Source of the DNA: Eleginops maclovinus
Taxonomy: Eukaryota > Chordata > Actinopteri > Perciformes > Eleginopidae
Assembly (NCBI RefSeq): GCF_036324505.1
Contig: NC_086364.1
Coordinates: 19,881,648-19,945,647, forward strand
Direction: 5' to 3'
Length of the DNA stretch: 64,000 nt
This document shows, in pieces, positions 1 to 11,890 of this stretch. The position numbers were made by a program, and so were the translations under genes. Under the pieces are notes generated by a model. The model did no database searches. It saw only the letters and a program-made list of their open reading frames with translations, and had not been told where the DNA came from. Every line of letters starts with the position of its first letter. The first letter of the stretch is position 1.

Positions 1-431
1 ACATGAGATAAAAGGGGGAAGGAGATTTAAGATAGGCGTTGGAGGAGGGAGAGAACTTGTAAGGAATACCAACTACAGCAACAATGTGTTTAATACAGTT
101 CACATATGGCGTGTATACAAGCAGAAGATCAGATAAACCCTCTCCAATCCAGTCCTCTTGTATTCCCATTGGAGTGATTCTAATCTCTCTCATCGTCTAC
201 ATTACTCCATCAATCTTTCTCACCTCCTGTGAATCGCTCTCTCTCATGTCGTCCATTTGAAGGTGACAGCTTGTGAGATAATGAAATCCTGCTACACATG
301 GGACAGCCTGACACTGTGTATGGATCTCTGTTGTGTATGTATGTGCAGCAATTAGGAAAGAATGAAGCAAAGACAAAACCATTAAGAGAGAAAGGAAGAG
401 CGAGACAACCCCAACCCACAATACCCAGATT

Positions 432-832
432 AAAAGGGCCCTATTACGCTAATTTCCAGGTTCATATTTGTATTTTATTTCTCTACTGGGACATGTCTCC
501 ATGCTTTAATGTTCAAAAAGCTCTTTATTGTTCTCATCCTGCCTGTGCTGCAGCTCCTCTTTTCACCCTCTGTCTGAAACCAGAGCCCAGTCTGCTCTGA
601 TTGGTTAGCTGGCCGGTTTACAGATGTCCCGCCCCTTAGATTATCACGTACAATGTGTTGGAGCGCTAGCCAAAAGAATTGCGCATGTTACGTAGGGATG
701 TTAGGTAGGTTAACAAAGAGGGGGTAGGGTTTGGGAGTTGGGATTTTAGCCTTTGCAGACCATTTACATCCACAAAAACCTATATAACACACTACAGGAA
801 AGGAAACACCAGAAAAAGCCAACTAGGGCCTC
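432..832 (+). mobile_element. CCAAT-bearing MITE, copy 1 (near full length)
   Basis: Begins AAAGGGCCCTATTACGC and ends AAAGCCAACTAGGGCC, inverted ends of a short non-autonomous DNA element. The body includes GGGACATGTCTCCATGCTTT, CACCCTCTGTCTGAAACCAG, GCTCTGATTGGTTAGCTGG and GATGTCCCGCCCCTTAG. At least seven more copies occur in the window. Confidence 0.8.
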
Positions 833-1373
833 TTTGAATTAACTTCATTTATTGGCGATTAGGAGTTCAGTATCCACACTGAGATGCTTTATGTGTTTCA
901 ATACCCATACTTCCATTCAATTTAGAAGACCATACAAAAGTCCCAATAGACATGTGAAATTCAATATGCCAAAAATACCAGGGTGCATTCGTTCTTATTT
1001 TGCAGTGTGCAAGCCAGCATGCATTTATCGTGAGCCACAGTCAGTGCTGTTTTATCCGTGCAGATGGTTTTTAAATGTCTACATTTTAACTTTGCTCTGC
1101 TTGACTGGACCTGCAGTCTGACATTAGTTCCGTTACAGCTGTTCCAAGTGCTCTATCTGCTTCGTTGTATTGTATCCCGTCTTAAATGTCACTTAATGTC
1201 AGGATGTGCTGCTCCTGGGGGGCTTGTGTCTCAGCAGGGCTGTGTAGATGGAAGAAGGATTATTTCCGCAGATGTACGATGGAGGTTAGAGGTCATCACA
1301 GTTTACAGACAGAGGGAACAGCGTGCAGCAGCATGATACAGTTAGCAGTGGTGGAAGAAGTAATGAGATCCTT

Positions 1374-1580
1374 AAAGGGGTCCTATTATGCTTTTTGGGG
1401 TTGATAGGCTAAGGGGCGGGACTTCTCTAAGCTGTTAACCAATCACAACAGAGCTGGCCAGATAACCAATCAGAGCAGACTGGGCTCTGGTTTCAGACAG
1501 AGGGTGAAAAGAGGTGCTGCAGTACAGGCAAAATAAAGAGCTTTCTGAACATTAAAGCATGGAGACATGTCCCAGTAATC
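1374..1580 (-). mobile_element. CCAAT-bearing MITE, copy 2 (internally deleted)
   Basis: Same family in reverse: starts GGGGTCCTATTATGCTTTTT and includes GGCGGGACTTCTCTAAG and two CCAAT boxes. The middle present in copy 1 is missing. Confidence 0.8.
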
Positions 1581-1721
1581 TAAATTATTACAAATAAATT
1601 ACAATATTTAAAGTTCAAATAAATGTTCAATTTTGAGAAACTTAATCAGTTAGCAAAGCTGCTGGTAATTAATCTTCTAAAATGGCTTCTTCTTCTTCAC
1701 CCAGTACTCAGCCTTGGTTGT

Positions 1722-2440
1722 TTCTTATCTATCTGAATGAATGATCTTTATTGTCATTGCTACTAAAAAAACAAGTTTCCAGAACAACGAAATTGGAGCA
1801 ATCCCCTAGTGCGTTAACAAGAATAGTAAAAATATAACAAATAATTCATTAATTAAAACATACAAAATATAAATATGCATACTATACATATGAGGTTTAC
1901 ATAACAAAGTGTCAGGAGGTAAAGTGTTTGGAGGCAGGTTATTTCTAAGTACGCTCAGTATATCTAGGATAACAGGGACGGAGAAGGATACTGTGGTACT
2001 GTTCAGGGCATGTTGAGTGCAGCTATGGCTCTTGGATCGAGGCTGTCTCTGAGCCGGTTGGTTCTGGCTCTCATTGTTCTGTAGCGTCTGCCTGAAGACA
2101 GTAGTTCAAAGTGGCAGTGCCCGGGGTGTGATGGGTCTTTCAGGATGCTGTGGGCCTTCCTAATACAGCGGGAGCTGTACAGGTCAGCCAGGGAGGGGAG
2201 AGGGCAGCCGATGATCTTCTGGGCGGGGTTGACGACTCTCTGGAGCGCTTTCCTTTCTGCGGCAGTGCAGCTGCAGAACCACACACAGATGCAGTAGGTG
2301 ATGATGCTCTCTATAGAGCACCGGTAGAAGGACACCAACAGTTCCTGAGCGAGATGGTTGCTCCTGAGTACTCTCAGGAAGTACACCTTAAATGTCAAGT
2401 TTGATGATAGCTTCAAGTTGTCCTCACATTGAAAAAGTGT
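1722..2440 (-). mobile_element. 5'-truncated LINE fragment, end of reverse transcriptase ORF and 3' end
   Basis: The minus strand reads LRSNHLAQELLVSFYRCSIE, AAERKALQRVVNPAQKIIGC and RTMRARTNRLRDSLDPRAIA, the C-terminal end typical of L2/Rex1/Jockey-type fish retrotransposons. The 3' end near 1735 has a CAATAAAGATCATTCATTC-like tail. Open to about 2003; 5' truncated. Confidence 0.85.
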
Positions 2441-2640
2441 TGGGAGAGAAATATGCAGACAGCAGCATGAGTGAGTCAGAGAGCTGCACGAGTGTCGAGT
2501 TGCTAATGCACGCTCGTGATTCCTAATTGATTGTTTTATGCAGTGATTGCGTGGTGATCCATAACTCACAAAGTCAGGCTGAAGACGTGGGCTGGGATTC
2601 TTTTTTTTGGACTGGAATATGTAAATACTGAGCAGGGGAG

Positions 2641-2645
2641 AGAGA

Positions 2646-2714
<69 letters not shown>

Positions 2715-2792
2715 GAGAGGACACACGGGGACAGAGTGAGCCGTTTTTAATTTCCTAAAGTTAAGGTTGTCAGCAAAAAATTCAAGATTGCG

Positions 2793-2881
<89 letters not shown>
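2641..2881. repeat. (GA)n then (TG)n microsatellites
   Basis: GA-rich 2641-2712 and TG 2796-2881, separated by 83 bp of unique sequence. Confidence 0.97.
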
Positions 2882-2884
<3 letters not shown>

Positions 2885-3165
2885 ATTGATTTCCAGCAGA
2901 TGGCATGAAAAGCCCTCAGAGGACGGGAGCGTGAGCTCACTCAGAAAATATTGTGAGGAGGAAACACAGGGAAGAAGGCATTTTTAAACAGGTCGAACAC
3001 GCATGCATTTTAAATGCTGTGAGTGGATAAGAGGGTGACTGAGTGCAGCACACATATCTTAGTTGAGATAATGAAATAGACTCCTGTTTTCTTCACTCAT
3101 CAATGTTGTGTGTTCATACACAGCTAACAGGTGGATAGCTGTTGCAAACATACATATTTTTTTGA

Positions 3166-3538
3166 CTCCATGCTTTAATGTTCAGAAAGCTCTTTATTTT
3201 TCTCATCCTGCCTGTGCTGCAGCACCTCTTTTCACCCTCTGTCTAAAACCAGAGCCCAGTCTGCTCTGATTGGTCAGCTGGTCGGCTCTGTTGTGCTTAG
3301 TGAAGCGCATAGAGATGTCCCGCCCCTTAACCTATCATGAACAATGTGTTGGAGCTCTAATACAAACATGTGTGTTACATAGTGGTGTTAAATAGTGATG
3401 TCACAGAAGTAAAAAAAGGAGTCCAATGGAGGCATTTGAGGCAGGTAACTTTGGGATTTGAGCTTTTGCACACCATTTAAATGCTCAATAACCCACTACA
3501 GGAAAGGGAAAACCCCCCAAAGCATTATAGGGCCCCTT
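3166..3538 (+). mobile_element. CCAAT-bearing MITE, copy 3
   Basis: Starts at the CTCCATGCTTTAATG part, so the left end is lost, and runs to the right end GCATTATAGGGCCCC. Confidence 0.8.
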
Positions 3539-3539
3539 A

Positions 3540-5187
3540 AAAGTAACCCTGGTAATAATAATGCACTCACAAAGACAAACAGACACCATTAAAAATGTGT
3601 TTTTGTTCCTCCTTTTTTTTTGGCCTGATATTGGACACTTGTTATTCAACATTTCTCACCATCATCGTTCCCACACCCATCATCGTTCCCACACCCCTCA
3701 TCGTTCCCACACTCATTGGTTTTCACACCACATTTTTAATATCCAAATCTTTCCCCTTTTTTTTATTTAGTTTGAGCAGTGTGCATAAAATGTCTGTAGT
3801 GATGAACATTGAGTGTGGATGTTGAATATAAATTCTAGGACTGATTGATTTAAAGGAAAAAACACACTTTAGTCCTTTCGGTTCAAACTCACCCCCACAA
3901 ATATAAAAAGCACACGGCAGTTTTGAGTATTTAAACATTTAAAACCTACAAGGGTGGTTTTTTTAAAAATGAATGAAGTCACAACATGGATTGTCTGAGA
4001 CAGGCACGACAGAGAGCTAAGCATGCTGTGTTTAGCCAACCTTGCACAGACCCACACACACACTCACACACACTCCGGAGCCAAATCCCTCTCATAACTG
4101 AGTCACAAGTTTTTAAAATTAGCATGCATCTCCTCACTCCAGCGCTACTGAATTGGAAGGCGTGAGAGACGGAAAGGTTGAGAATGCTGCAGAGATGTAA
4201 TTAAACACGGAGAGATAGTGAAGTGAGGAGGGAAAATATCAGGACGAAATTACTGTGCAAATGTGTGATCAAGAAGACCCATGTTTGCAGCTTATTAAAC
4301 ACGTCTTAATGTTTTCTGGAAGTAATCAGCTCCGATTCACGTTAGTATGCAAAACCAAGTCAGACTAAATATCATTAGCATAAACCTAAAAAGCACGGAT
4401 TCACATGACATGATAATAACTCCTGGGCAATCAGAATGATATTGAATTTCGAGCAATGTGTGTGTGGGCGAAGTCTGCATACCTGAAATAACTTTCAGAG
4501 AATTGAGAATCGGCCGTGAGAAAAATGTGGAAAATAAAGCTTTTTTTAAACATACCGACCGACTGACTGAAATAACATGGCTCAGTTACACAACCTCAAG
4601 TGAGTCAACACTGTTGGATTATTTTAACCAGCAAATGGCTTCAAAGCTAACAGGAAACAGACAGCAACGTTAGAGGGAAGAACAAAAACTCTGTGATTTT
4701 GACTAATAGGAGATTTAACAGTCAATAGGGGTTTATTTATCACCAAATAAGCCATATGGGTTCATCACCAGGAGTGTGTACCGTTTAGTATTGCTACAAA
4801 TTACATCTTTGCATAACACACCTTCAGTTTATCTGAGACACTCCCTTATCAAACTCAATGCATACCCAGCCATCGTGGATAACTTTAGACATGAGGGACT
4901 TCAACCAATGGGTGGTGAGTAGGAAAAGTCATGTATTCCTAACCAGCCAGATGTTCAACAGGCTTACCCGATACACCGAACACTAAAAAGGTTGGTTGAC
5001 AAAGACACCAGAGGACTGGGAGTGTGAGGAATAATTGACTATATTGTGCAAAATGTATTGGAATGTTAAGCACCGAAAGTGGTCATAGCGACAGAGATGA
5101 GAACTTCCAACCAGTGCAGGGTTAAGGTTTCAGGGTTAGGTTAGAAAAAGCCACCGGACCTCCCCATGTCGTCATCCAACATCATGG
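3540..5187. other. Intergenic, no gene recognised
   Basis: AT-rich sequence with stops in all frames and only short open frames without recognisable domains. The one structure seen is the short repeat near 3660. Confidence 0.6.
3660..3716. repeat. Short tandem repeat of about 17 bp, three units
   Basis: CATCGTTCCCACACCC recurs three times with small changes. Confidence 0.85.
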
Positions 5188-5508
5188 TTGTCCAGCAGTG
5201 GCTCAGTCAGTAGGGGCTTGGACTGGGAATCGTAGGGTCGCCGGTTCAAGTCCCCAAACAGACATGAAATATGGAAAGTGCACTGCTACTTGGAGAGGTC
5301 CCAGTTCACATCCTAGGCCTTGCTGTGGTGCCCTTGAGCAAGGCACCGGACACCTCCAATCCCCCCTCCTCATTGCTCCCCGCTTTACGATAGCTGCCCA
5401 CTGCTCCTAGTACTAGGATGGGTTGAATGCAGAGGACACATTTCACTGTGTGTGCTCTGCTGTGTGCATGTTTGTGACCAATAAAGAGGGTTTCATCCTC
5501 AGATTCTA
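5188..5508 (+). mobile_element. tRNA-derived SINE
   Basis: The head is tRNA-like: an A-box-like TGGCTCAGTCAGTAGGGGC near 5199 and a B box GGTTCAAGTCC at 5243-5253. A conserved body (GCCCACTGCTCCTAGTACTA) and a 3' end GACCAATAAAGAGGGTTTC follow. A second copy is at 27346-27561. Confidence 0.85.
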
Positions 5509-5680
5509 ATTATACAGAGATCCAAGGAATTGCACGAGTCGATGCATGTCGTTCGTAGTCTTACAAGCCTTATGTTAATTGGAATAATTAAAGGTCTGTC
5601 ACTCACTGGAAAGTGAGTGACAGACGTTAAAGTGAAACGTAGCAGAGAGGTTGAATGTACGGTTAGGTGGGAGACCAGGA

Positions 5681-5902
5681 AACATAAGCCAATATTAAGA
5701 GTTAGGCATCGGAGCCACCACGGTTAGGGTTTGAGGTTGAATTTAAGGTCAAGCTCTAAGGGTTAACATAAGCCAAGGCTATGGGTTAGGCACCAGAGCC
5801 ACAGTGGTTAGGGTTAGAGGTTGAATTTAAGGTCATATGTTAGACCTACAGATGCACATAAGCCAAGACTATGGGTTAAGCAACAGAGTCACAATGATTA
5901 GG
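5681..5902. repeat. Tandem repeat of about 84-90 bp, TTAGGG-containing
   Basis: ACATAAGCCAA starts at about 5682, 5766 and 5856. Each unit contains GAGCCAC or GAGTCAC followed by a GGTTAGGG-like block. Confidence 0.75.
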
Positions 5903-6020
5903 GTAAGGGTTAGGGTTAGGGTTGCAGGGTAAGGGTTAGGGTTAGGGTTGCAGGGTAAGGGTTAGGGTTAGGGTTGCAGGGTAAGGGTTAGGGTTATGGT
6001 TGCAGGGTTAGGGTTAGTGT
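5900..6020. repeat. Interstitial telomere-like repeat, 26-bp period
   Basis: TTGCAGGG recurs at 5922, 5948, 5974 and 6000, each time followed by TAAGGGTTAGGGTTAGGG or a close variant. Vertebrate telomeric hexamers embedded in a 26-bp unit. Confidence 0.9.
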
Positions 6021-8167
6021 TGCTGACAGAACAACAACAACCGTTATCTCATTGATCAAGATCAGCGTCTGGCAGTGTGTCTGCAACTGCTGTGTATCCT
6101 GAGCTACTAAGGTTCCCTGGTAACAGTGTTTTGTTTTAGTGCTTTAGTTTTGAAAGGTAATGATGGTAGATCTTCCCTTTGTCAGAGTTGAGAGGAGTTA
6201 TATGGTCATAAGGTTTTGAGACTAACTTGTCATCATACTCTACTATACATTATTTAATATGTCCGTTTGGCACAAAGCTATAGGGTGATTCTTTTATTTC
6301 AGGCTGGGGGAACAATTGTACCATCAGCGGGAAAAAATGCCCTGTTCTCAGTCATCCCAAATATAATCATGTTCTCTGTATAGTATTTGCGACAAAGACA
6401 GTAGCTCAGCAAATGAGAATTGAGTATTTTTGACATCACAGTCTTCACTTCAGTTATCATTATAATCAAAGGATCCAAAGAGGTAGACTCAGGGGAACCC
6501 ACCGAGACGCTCACAACACACCGAGACAGGATTTGTATTGTTACATGACTTAACTGTCAAACAGGAAGGCAGGACAAAATATCAATGAAATAAAATCTCC
6601 TTGCATCGCCTACAAAAAATATTGCATAAAACTAGGAGGAGGACGGGGGCGGAGGAATATCAAATGCTAAGTGGGCGACAAAGAAGGAGGAAGAGCTAAG
6701 CGTGTTCCGGTCCAGATGGAGCCTCAGTGGGGATTTTGGAACGTGTGTGTGTGTGTGTGTGTAGGTGCATGTGGAGAGTAATGATTCTGGTACACTGCCA
6801 TGTGGAGGCTGAGTAGGTGGATAACCTACTCTGGTTCAAAAGGGAAAGTGATGAGTGGGTGGATTTAAGGATTTTGATAGGAACTGGTTGTCAGGATGAC
6901 CGCAACATATCAAAATGCTTCTGTTTCAAATGAAAACCAATAACTCAAATATTAAAGGAACAACCTTTCAGACATGTGTTGTTAGAAATACACATTCAAT
7001 GTATTTTAATTCTGTGTTTAGCTCTCTATTTAGTTTGTTTTAGTGGCAGAGTTCTCTTTTTGTTGGCAAGAGTTACATGATTACCTCCGAGAGAACTGAA
7101 GAAACTGAAGTTGAAATAATTGATTTTAATTGTATAACTTGTACTACATCTCAACCCCTTTGCAGTATGAAGTACATCCTGTACATGTGAAGGGGTTTTG
7201 TAGTTGCATTCTCTACAGAAAAAGCATTTCTTCAAAGGTGGAAAACACCGTGAGACACAAATATGTTGTCTAATCTCCACTGGGACGGCTCAATCAATAT
7301 TTACAAGGCCGGTCAAATCCCAGCAGAGCCAACATCAACACACACTTCCTAGATTTGCAATGGAGCTGCATATCTGCTCAAGCCCTTAAAACCAAATGGG
7401 TTTCATTTAGAGCTTTGAATCATAAAAAGCTCTTCCATATTATCCAGAAAACATGTTTGATGTATAACTCACTCTGATGCAAGCAGTGAATCCACTTAAA
7501 CAGTGAGAGACCGGTGGATCAGCCCTTCAGTGACATGATAAATGTTGGACTAATGGACTAGTTTATCTGTTAGAGTAAATCACTGTAGTTTATACTGTAT
7601 GTTCATTCATTATGAGGCAAACTCTCCCTTTCATGGATTACACGGGATTACATTCTCTCCGTTCCTAGATGAAACATTATGGATTAGATAAGGATTGGTA
7701 ATCCAAAAAGGGAATACCATCGTCTGGCTGTGGATGATATGCGGTCAAGATGTTCGGCCTGATAGTTATAGGGGTTTGACAAGAAGGTCAAAGGTTAAAT
7801 CCTTGCAGCAGCCAGTGTCCTGCACAGTGTTTTGCTATTCAGTGAGAAAATACACAGACACTTCAGCCTTTGTCGGAGCTGCTGAAACTGAAATTGAATA
7901 GACTGAGGGGATTTGTTTGTTAGTGCAAGAATCACACATTGAATTTGTGTCTCCTCCTATGTCTGTGAGCCGTGTGCTGTCTCAGAGAAATGTTGAGAGG
8001 AGAGAGCAGAGAAAGAAATTAACATCCGACAGGATGCCAGAAGCCGTTACAATCTGGCTTTGACAGGAGATTTTATTAAAGCTATAGCACTGCAGAATGT
8101 GTGAGACTCTGAGCCTGTTGCATATTGCATAATAATGTTCAGATATTCAAGATGCTTCCAAGACATG
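6021..8167. other. Intergenic, no gene recognised
   Basis: No coding signal. A short GT tract is at 6743-6764. Open frames are under 90 codons with no known domain. Confidence 0.6.
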
Positions 8168-8530
8168 ATTATGCTTTTGGGGTTTTCCCTTTCTTGTAGT
8201 GTGTTATATAGGTTGTTGTGCATGTAAATGGTCTGGCTAATACTCCTCTGTTTACTTCAGTAACATAATGACCTCACTATGTAACACTTGCGCTTCTATT
8301 GGCTAGCGCTCCAACACAGCACGTGATAGGCTAATGGGCGGGACATCTCTAAGTGGTTGAACAATCACAACAGAGCTGGCCAGCTAACCAATCAGAGCAG
8401 ACTGGGCTCTGGTTTCAGACAGAGGGTGAAAAGAGGTGCCGCAGCACAGGCAGTATGAGAAACATAAAGAGCTTTTTGAACATTAAAGCGTGGAGACATG
8501 TCCCAGTAGAGACACTAAATACAAATATGA
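8168..8530 (-). mobile_element. CCAAT-bearing MITE, copy 4
   Basis: Reverse copy from ATTATGCTTTTGGGGTTTTC to the CTAAATACAAATATGA end. It keeps paired CCAAT boxes, CACGTG near 8320 and GGGCGGGAC. Confidence 0.85.
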
Positions 8531-10049
8531 ATTCATATGTAAAGATCCATCGCACCATCATCTATAAACCAAAATGTATGTAGGTTAGATATAACGTATC
8601 ATGTGTAACGTCACTGATGAAGGGGTTAATCCTCTGCATCAGTAAGCAGTCTCTCACACACAGCAGTCTACCGCACACAGTAACGAGGTTAACAGGACTT
8701 TGGCCCAGATTAGACGGTAATTGTGTGACACCAGCCAGCTGAGTGTGACTCTTTGGCACGAGCAGCAGTGTCTGTGAAAGACCTAAGTGGTAAGTCCATT
8801 AGTACAAGAGAGGATAGCGTGAAGAAGCAACACCCAGTCGAGTCTTATCCACAGCAACGGTTGAACAGATTGACTCAGGCTAATTAGCATCACAGATACT
8901 GCTGTTTGTTCCATTTCACGATCGGTCACTAGGGGTCTCTTACGCACACAATAAAAGACTAGGTCGTGATGTGGAGTAGAGTACGATCATCTGAGTTTAT
9001 CATTTCAGAAGCAGAAGAAGCTCAGAGCTAATCTGTAATGATTGCTAATTGTTTAGTCTGATAACAAAAGGGACCTCTCTTCTTAAAACAAACTTGGTAA
9101 AAACACTTAATAAGGTACGTTAAAAGTAGGTGTTTCTCCAACGCTGTACTTCCATCATTTGCTCAGTTTATTTCTCTCACTAATATCCTTGATTCTTCCA
9201 AAATATATAGTTAAAATGATCAAGTTTATTAAAGAAAATGTTGTTTACATCTCAATTAAAAGTCAATTTATAAAGAATATGTTGCAGTTAGAGCTTGACC
9301 ACTTAATGAAAATACAAATAGATTCAAAAATATTTGGAAATATTAAAGTATATCTACAGCAACTTTACAAAATATAATTTGTCACTTAAAAATAAGGCTT
9401 CATGGATACTGTTGGCACGTAGGACCCAGAGATACAAAAATAAAGATATTGAAAGACTTATCTCTTGAGGTGGAGAAGCAAAGACAAATGGATTGGTTTT
9501 AAAATCCTACTCATATATTTGCTTTCACAAATCTCTTGTATGCCCACCCAAACAATGTCCCAACAAAAAATGAGCTTTGTGACAGCGGGGATATTAAGGA
9601 TATTATCGTGTCTCTTTATTTTGTCAGTGGACGTGTTAAGGCTTAGGAAATGGGACATGAGGATTGCAGAGGAAACAGCAGACGAGAGTTGACAGGGAGT
9701 GGAGGAGGACGAGGCGTCTTAAGTAGAAATGCCACCGAGAGGAGGGGGAGTGAGATGATGAGGAAGCAGGGTGAGAATGGAAGATGACAGAGGAGGCTGG
9801 GGGAAACATTGCTGAGTGGGAATTGAATGTGTCTACTTTAATTCAAACTAAATGGGGACATGGAGATTACACCGGAGTGGTATTCAGGGACAGAGACAAT
9901 GGGATAAACATGTTTAATTCTATGAAAAACAATCAGAGTCTACAGTTTTTTTCACATGGGAGAATTATGTAAGACAGATCTTTAAAGGAATAGTTTTAGC
10001 AATGGGACTCCTGCTATGACGACTTTATTATGGCTCCAATGTTAACTTA
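8531..10049. other. Intergenic, no gene recognised
   Basis: AT-rich; nothing beyond short chance frames. Confidence 0.6.
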
Positions 10050-10600
10050 ATAAGGCTTTGGCAGCCAGTTAGCTTAGCTTAGCTTAGCCTGGAGGAAAAC
10101 GGCTAGCCACAATTAGTCCAAAGTTAAAAAAGAGCAAACTACAGTGAATGAATACAATTGCTGTAAAATAACTGTGATGTGAATAATAAGCTTCTTGTAT
10201 AGACATCATGTTGTGCTGAACTGAACCCAACAGCTTTAATATAAGGCTTTGGCTCCAGCAGGCAGGTAGCTTAGGTTAGCCCGGAGGAGAACAGCTAGCC
10301 ACCATTAGTCCAAAGTAAAAAAAAGAGCCAACTAGAGATAAATACAAATTGTTATAAGATAACTCTGATAACAAATAAGTTACTGAGTCATTGTATAGAA
10401 TAATGTTTTACTGAATTAAACCCAACAGCTTTCATATAAGGCTTTGGCTCTACTGTAAACACAGGAGGAATATAGAAAAACCACCATTTGTCTAAAGAAA
10501 AAAGGAGCAAACTAGAGTATACATTTAAATCATACTAAGATAACTCTGGTGTAAATGCAGACACAGTTTTGGACTTTGAAAGTAATAGCTTGAACCAGCA
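10050..10600. repeat. Three diverged tandem copies of an AGCTTAGC-rich unit
   Basis: ATAAGGCTTTGGC marks the starts near 10049, 10241 and 10437. Each is followed by a GGAGGA(A/G)AAC block and TAGTCCAAAGT-type sequence. Unit length is about 190 bp. Confidence 0.65.
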
Positions 10601-11790
10601 AAAAACAAGTATACTGTAGACAGATTAGCACTAAACCACATGGTATAAACAATAATGTGTCCAATGTTCTCTCCAGAAGTTCAGGTTTTTTCCAGAACAA
10701 ACAAACAAGAAATGCATAACGTTTTCATTCTTGAGCTTGAGAGTTGATGGAAAGTGCACATGTACCTTTGCACAGGTTAGTTGTTTGTTTCAGCAAGCCT
10801 GGGTCAAAGACAGCACTCATGTGCTTGATCTATGGGCCCTATGGATACTCTTAGCAACTTTCTGGGAATACACATAGCCCTGCTCTCCAAACTATATCCA
10901 GTTTTCTTCAGATCTACGGTTTCTAGTTGTAACATGATTGGGCATGCAACAGAAAAACACTGGTAGAAAACAAAGTCTGGGAATCTGTCAAAGAGGATTT
11001 ATTTACCCAAAGTCAAAATCCACAAACAAAGCCTTCCTTCATTGGATAGCTAACCTGACAAGGTTCAATGAGCAAACATCTTTAAGGACAGAATGGGAGC
11101 CTCCTGTTCTTTGCATGAGCCAAACCAAACTGAACTCCCCAGTTGGCCTTTTTCTCCCTTGATGTGGAGATCAGCTTCAGGTGTATGGCTCTCCACATCT
11201 GCTCCTAATACTGTACTGGGAGTGGGTGGAGCCACCTGGCAGGAGTTGTAATGCATCTTATTACCCTGTCTCTGAGCCCCTTGCACAGTCTTTATGCCAC
11301 GCTAATATGTTCTATAACTTTATATTTAAGCAATGAAATATCAAGTAGCTTATAGTGTCACTCTCAGCAAGAAAGGGAAAAGCGCATTTTTCTTATATCA
11401 GTTTCAATTTTGTCTTGAATGAATGCAGTAGGAAGGAAAACTATAAAATATACTTCTGAGTTACTGTTTGTTTTGTGTGCTCTATCTTGTGCTGCACATG
11501 AGTTTGTTATGCTATAAATAGTGTGCTGTCCATTTAAGACTTTTACTGAATGTGAGGTCTTGATCCCATTATGCCTCTAAAACACCAGCTACTGAAATAG
11601 AACTACATGCTGCACATGAGGGAGAAAAGCTCTGGGCTTTTTTTTTTTATTTGCTTGGGAGTAAAGAAATCTATATTTTTTTCAGTAACAGAAAAATCAA
11701 GTATGCTTCTTGTGGAGCCTGGAAAGCACTCTCAGTGTCTGAGGGTCTGCTTTCATGGCAGACTTTGTTACTGCTATCCTTGAATTACAA

Positions 11791-11836
<46 letters not shown>

Positions 11837-11890
11837 TTGAATAAAAGATCACTTTCTTTCTGAACCTTATGAAGTATTAAATACTAAAAA
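10600..11890. other. Intergenic, no gene recognised
   Basis: Apart from the GT tract at 11793 nothing supported is seen. Confidence 0.55.
11793..11834. repeat. (GT)21 microsatellite
   Basis: Uninterrupted GT tract. Confidence 0.95.

Noticed and set aside
2003..2569. Host protein-coding gene of 188 codons
   Set aside because: The conserved part is the C-terminal end of a LINE reverse transcriptase ORF, followed by a LINE 3' tail.
5188..5260. Functional tRNA gene
   Set aside because: Only A- and B-box-like motifs and no cloverleaf seen; the sequence continues into a SINE body with a second copy elsewhere.
5900..6020. True chromosome end
   Set aside because: The telomere-like block is short, degenerate and followed by more than 58 kb of ordinary sequence.
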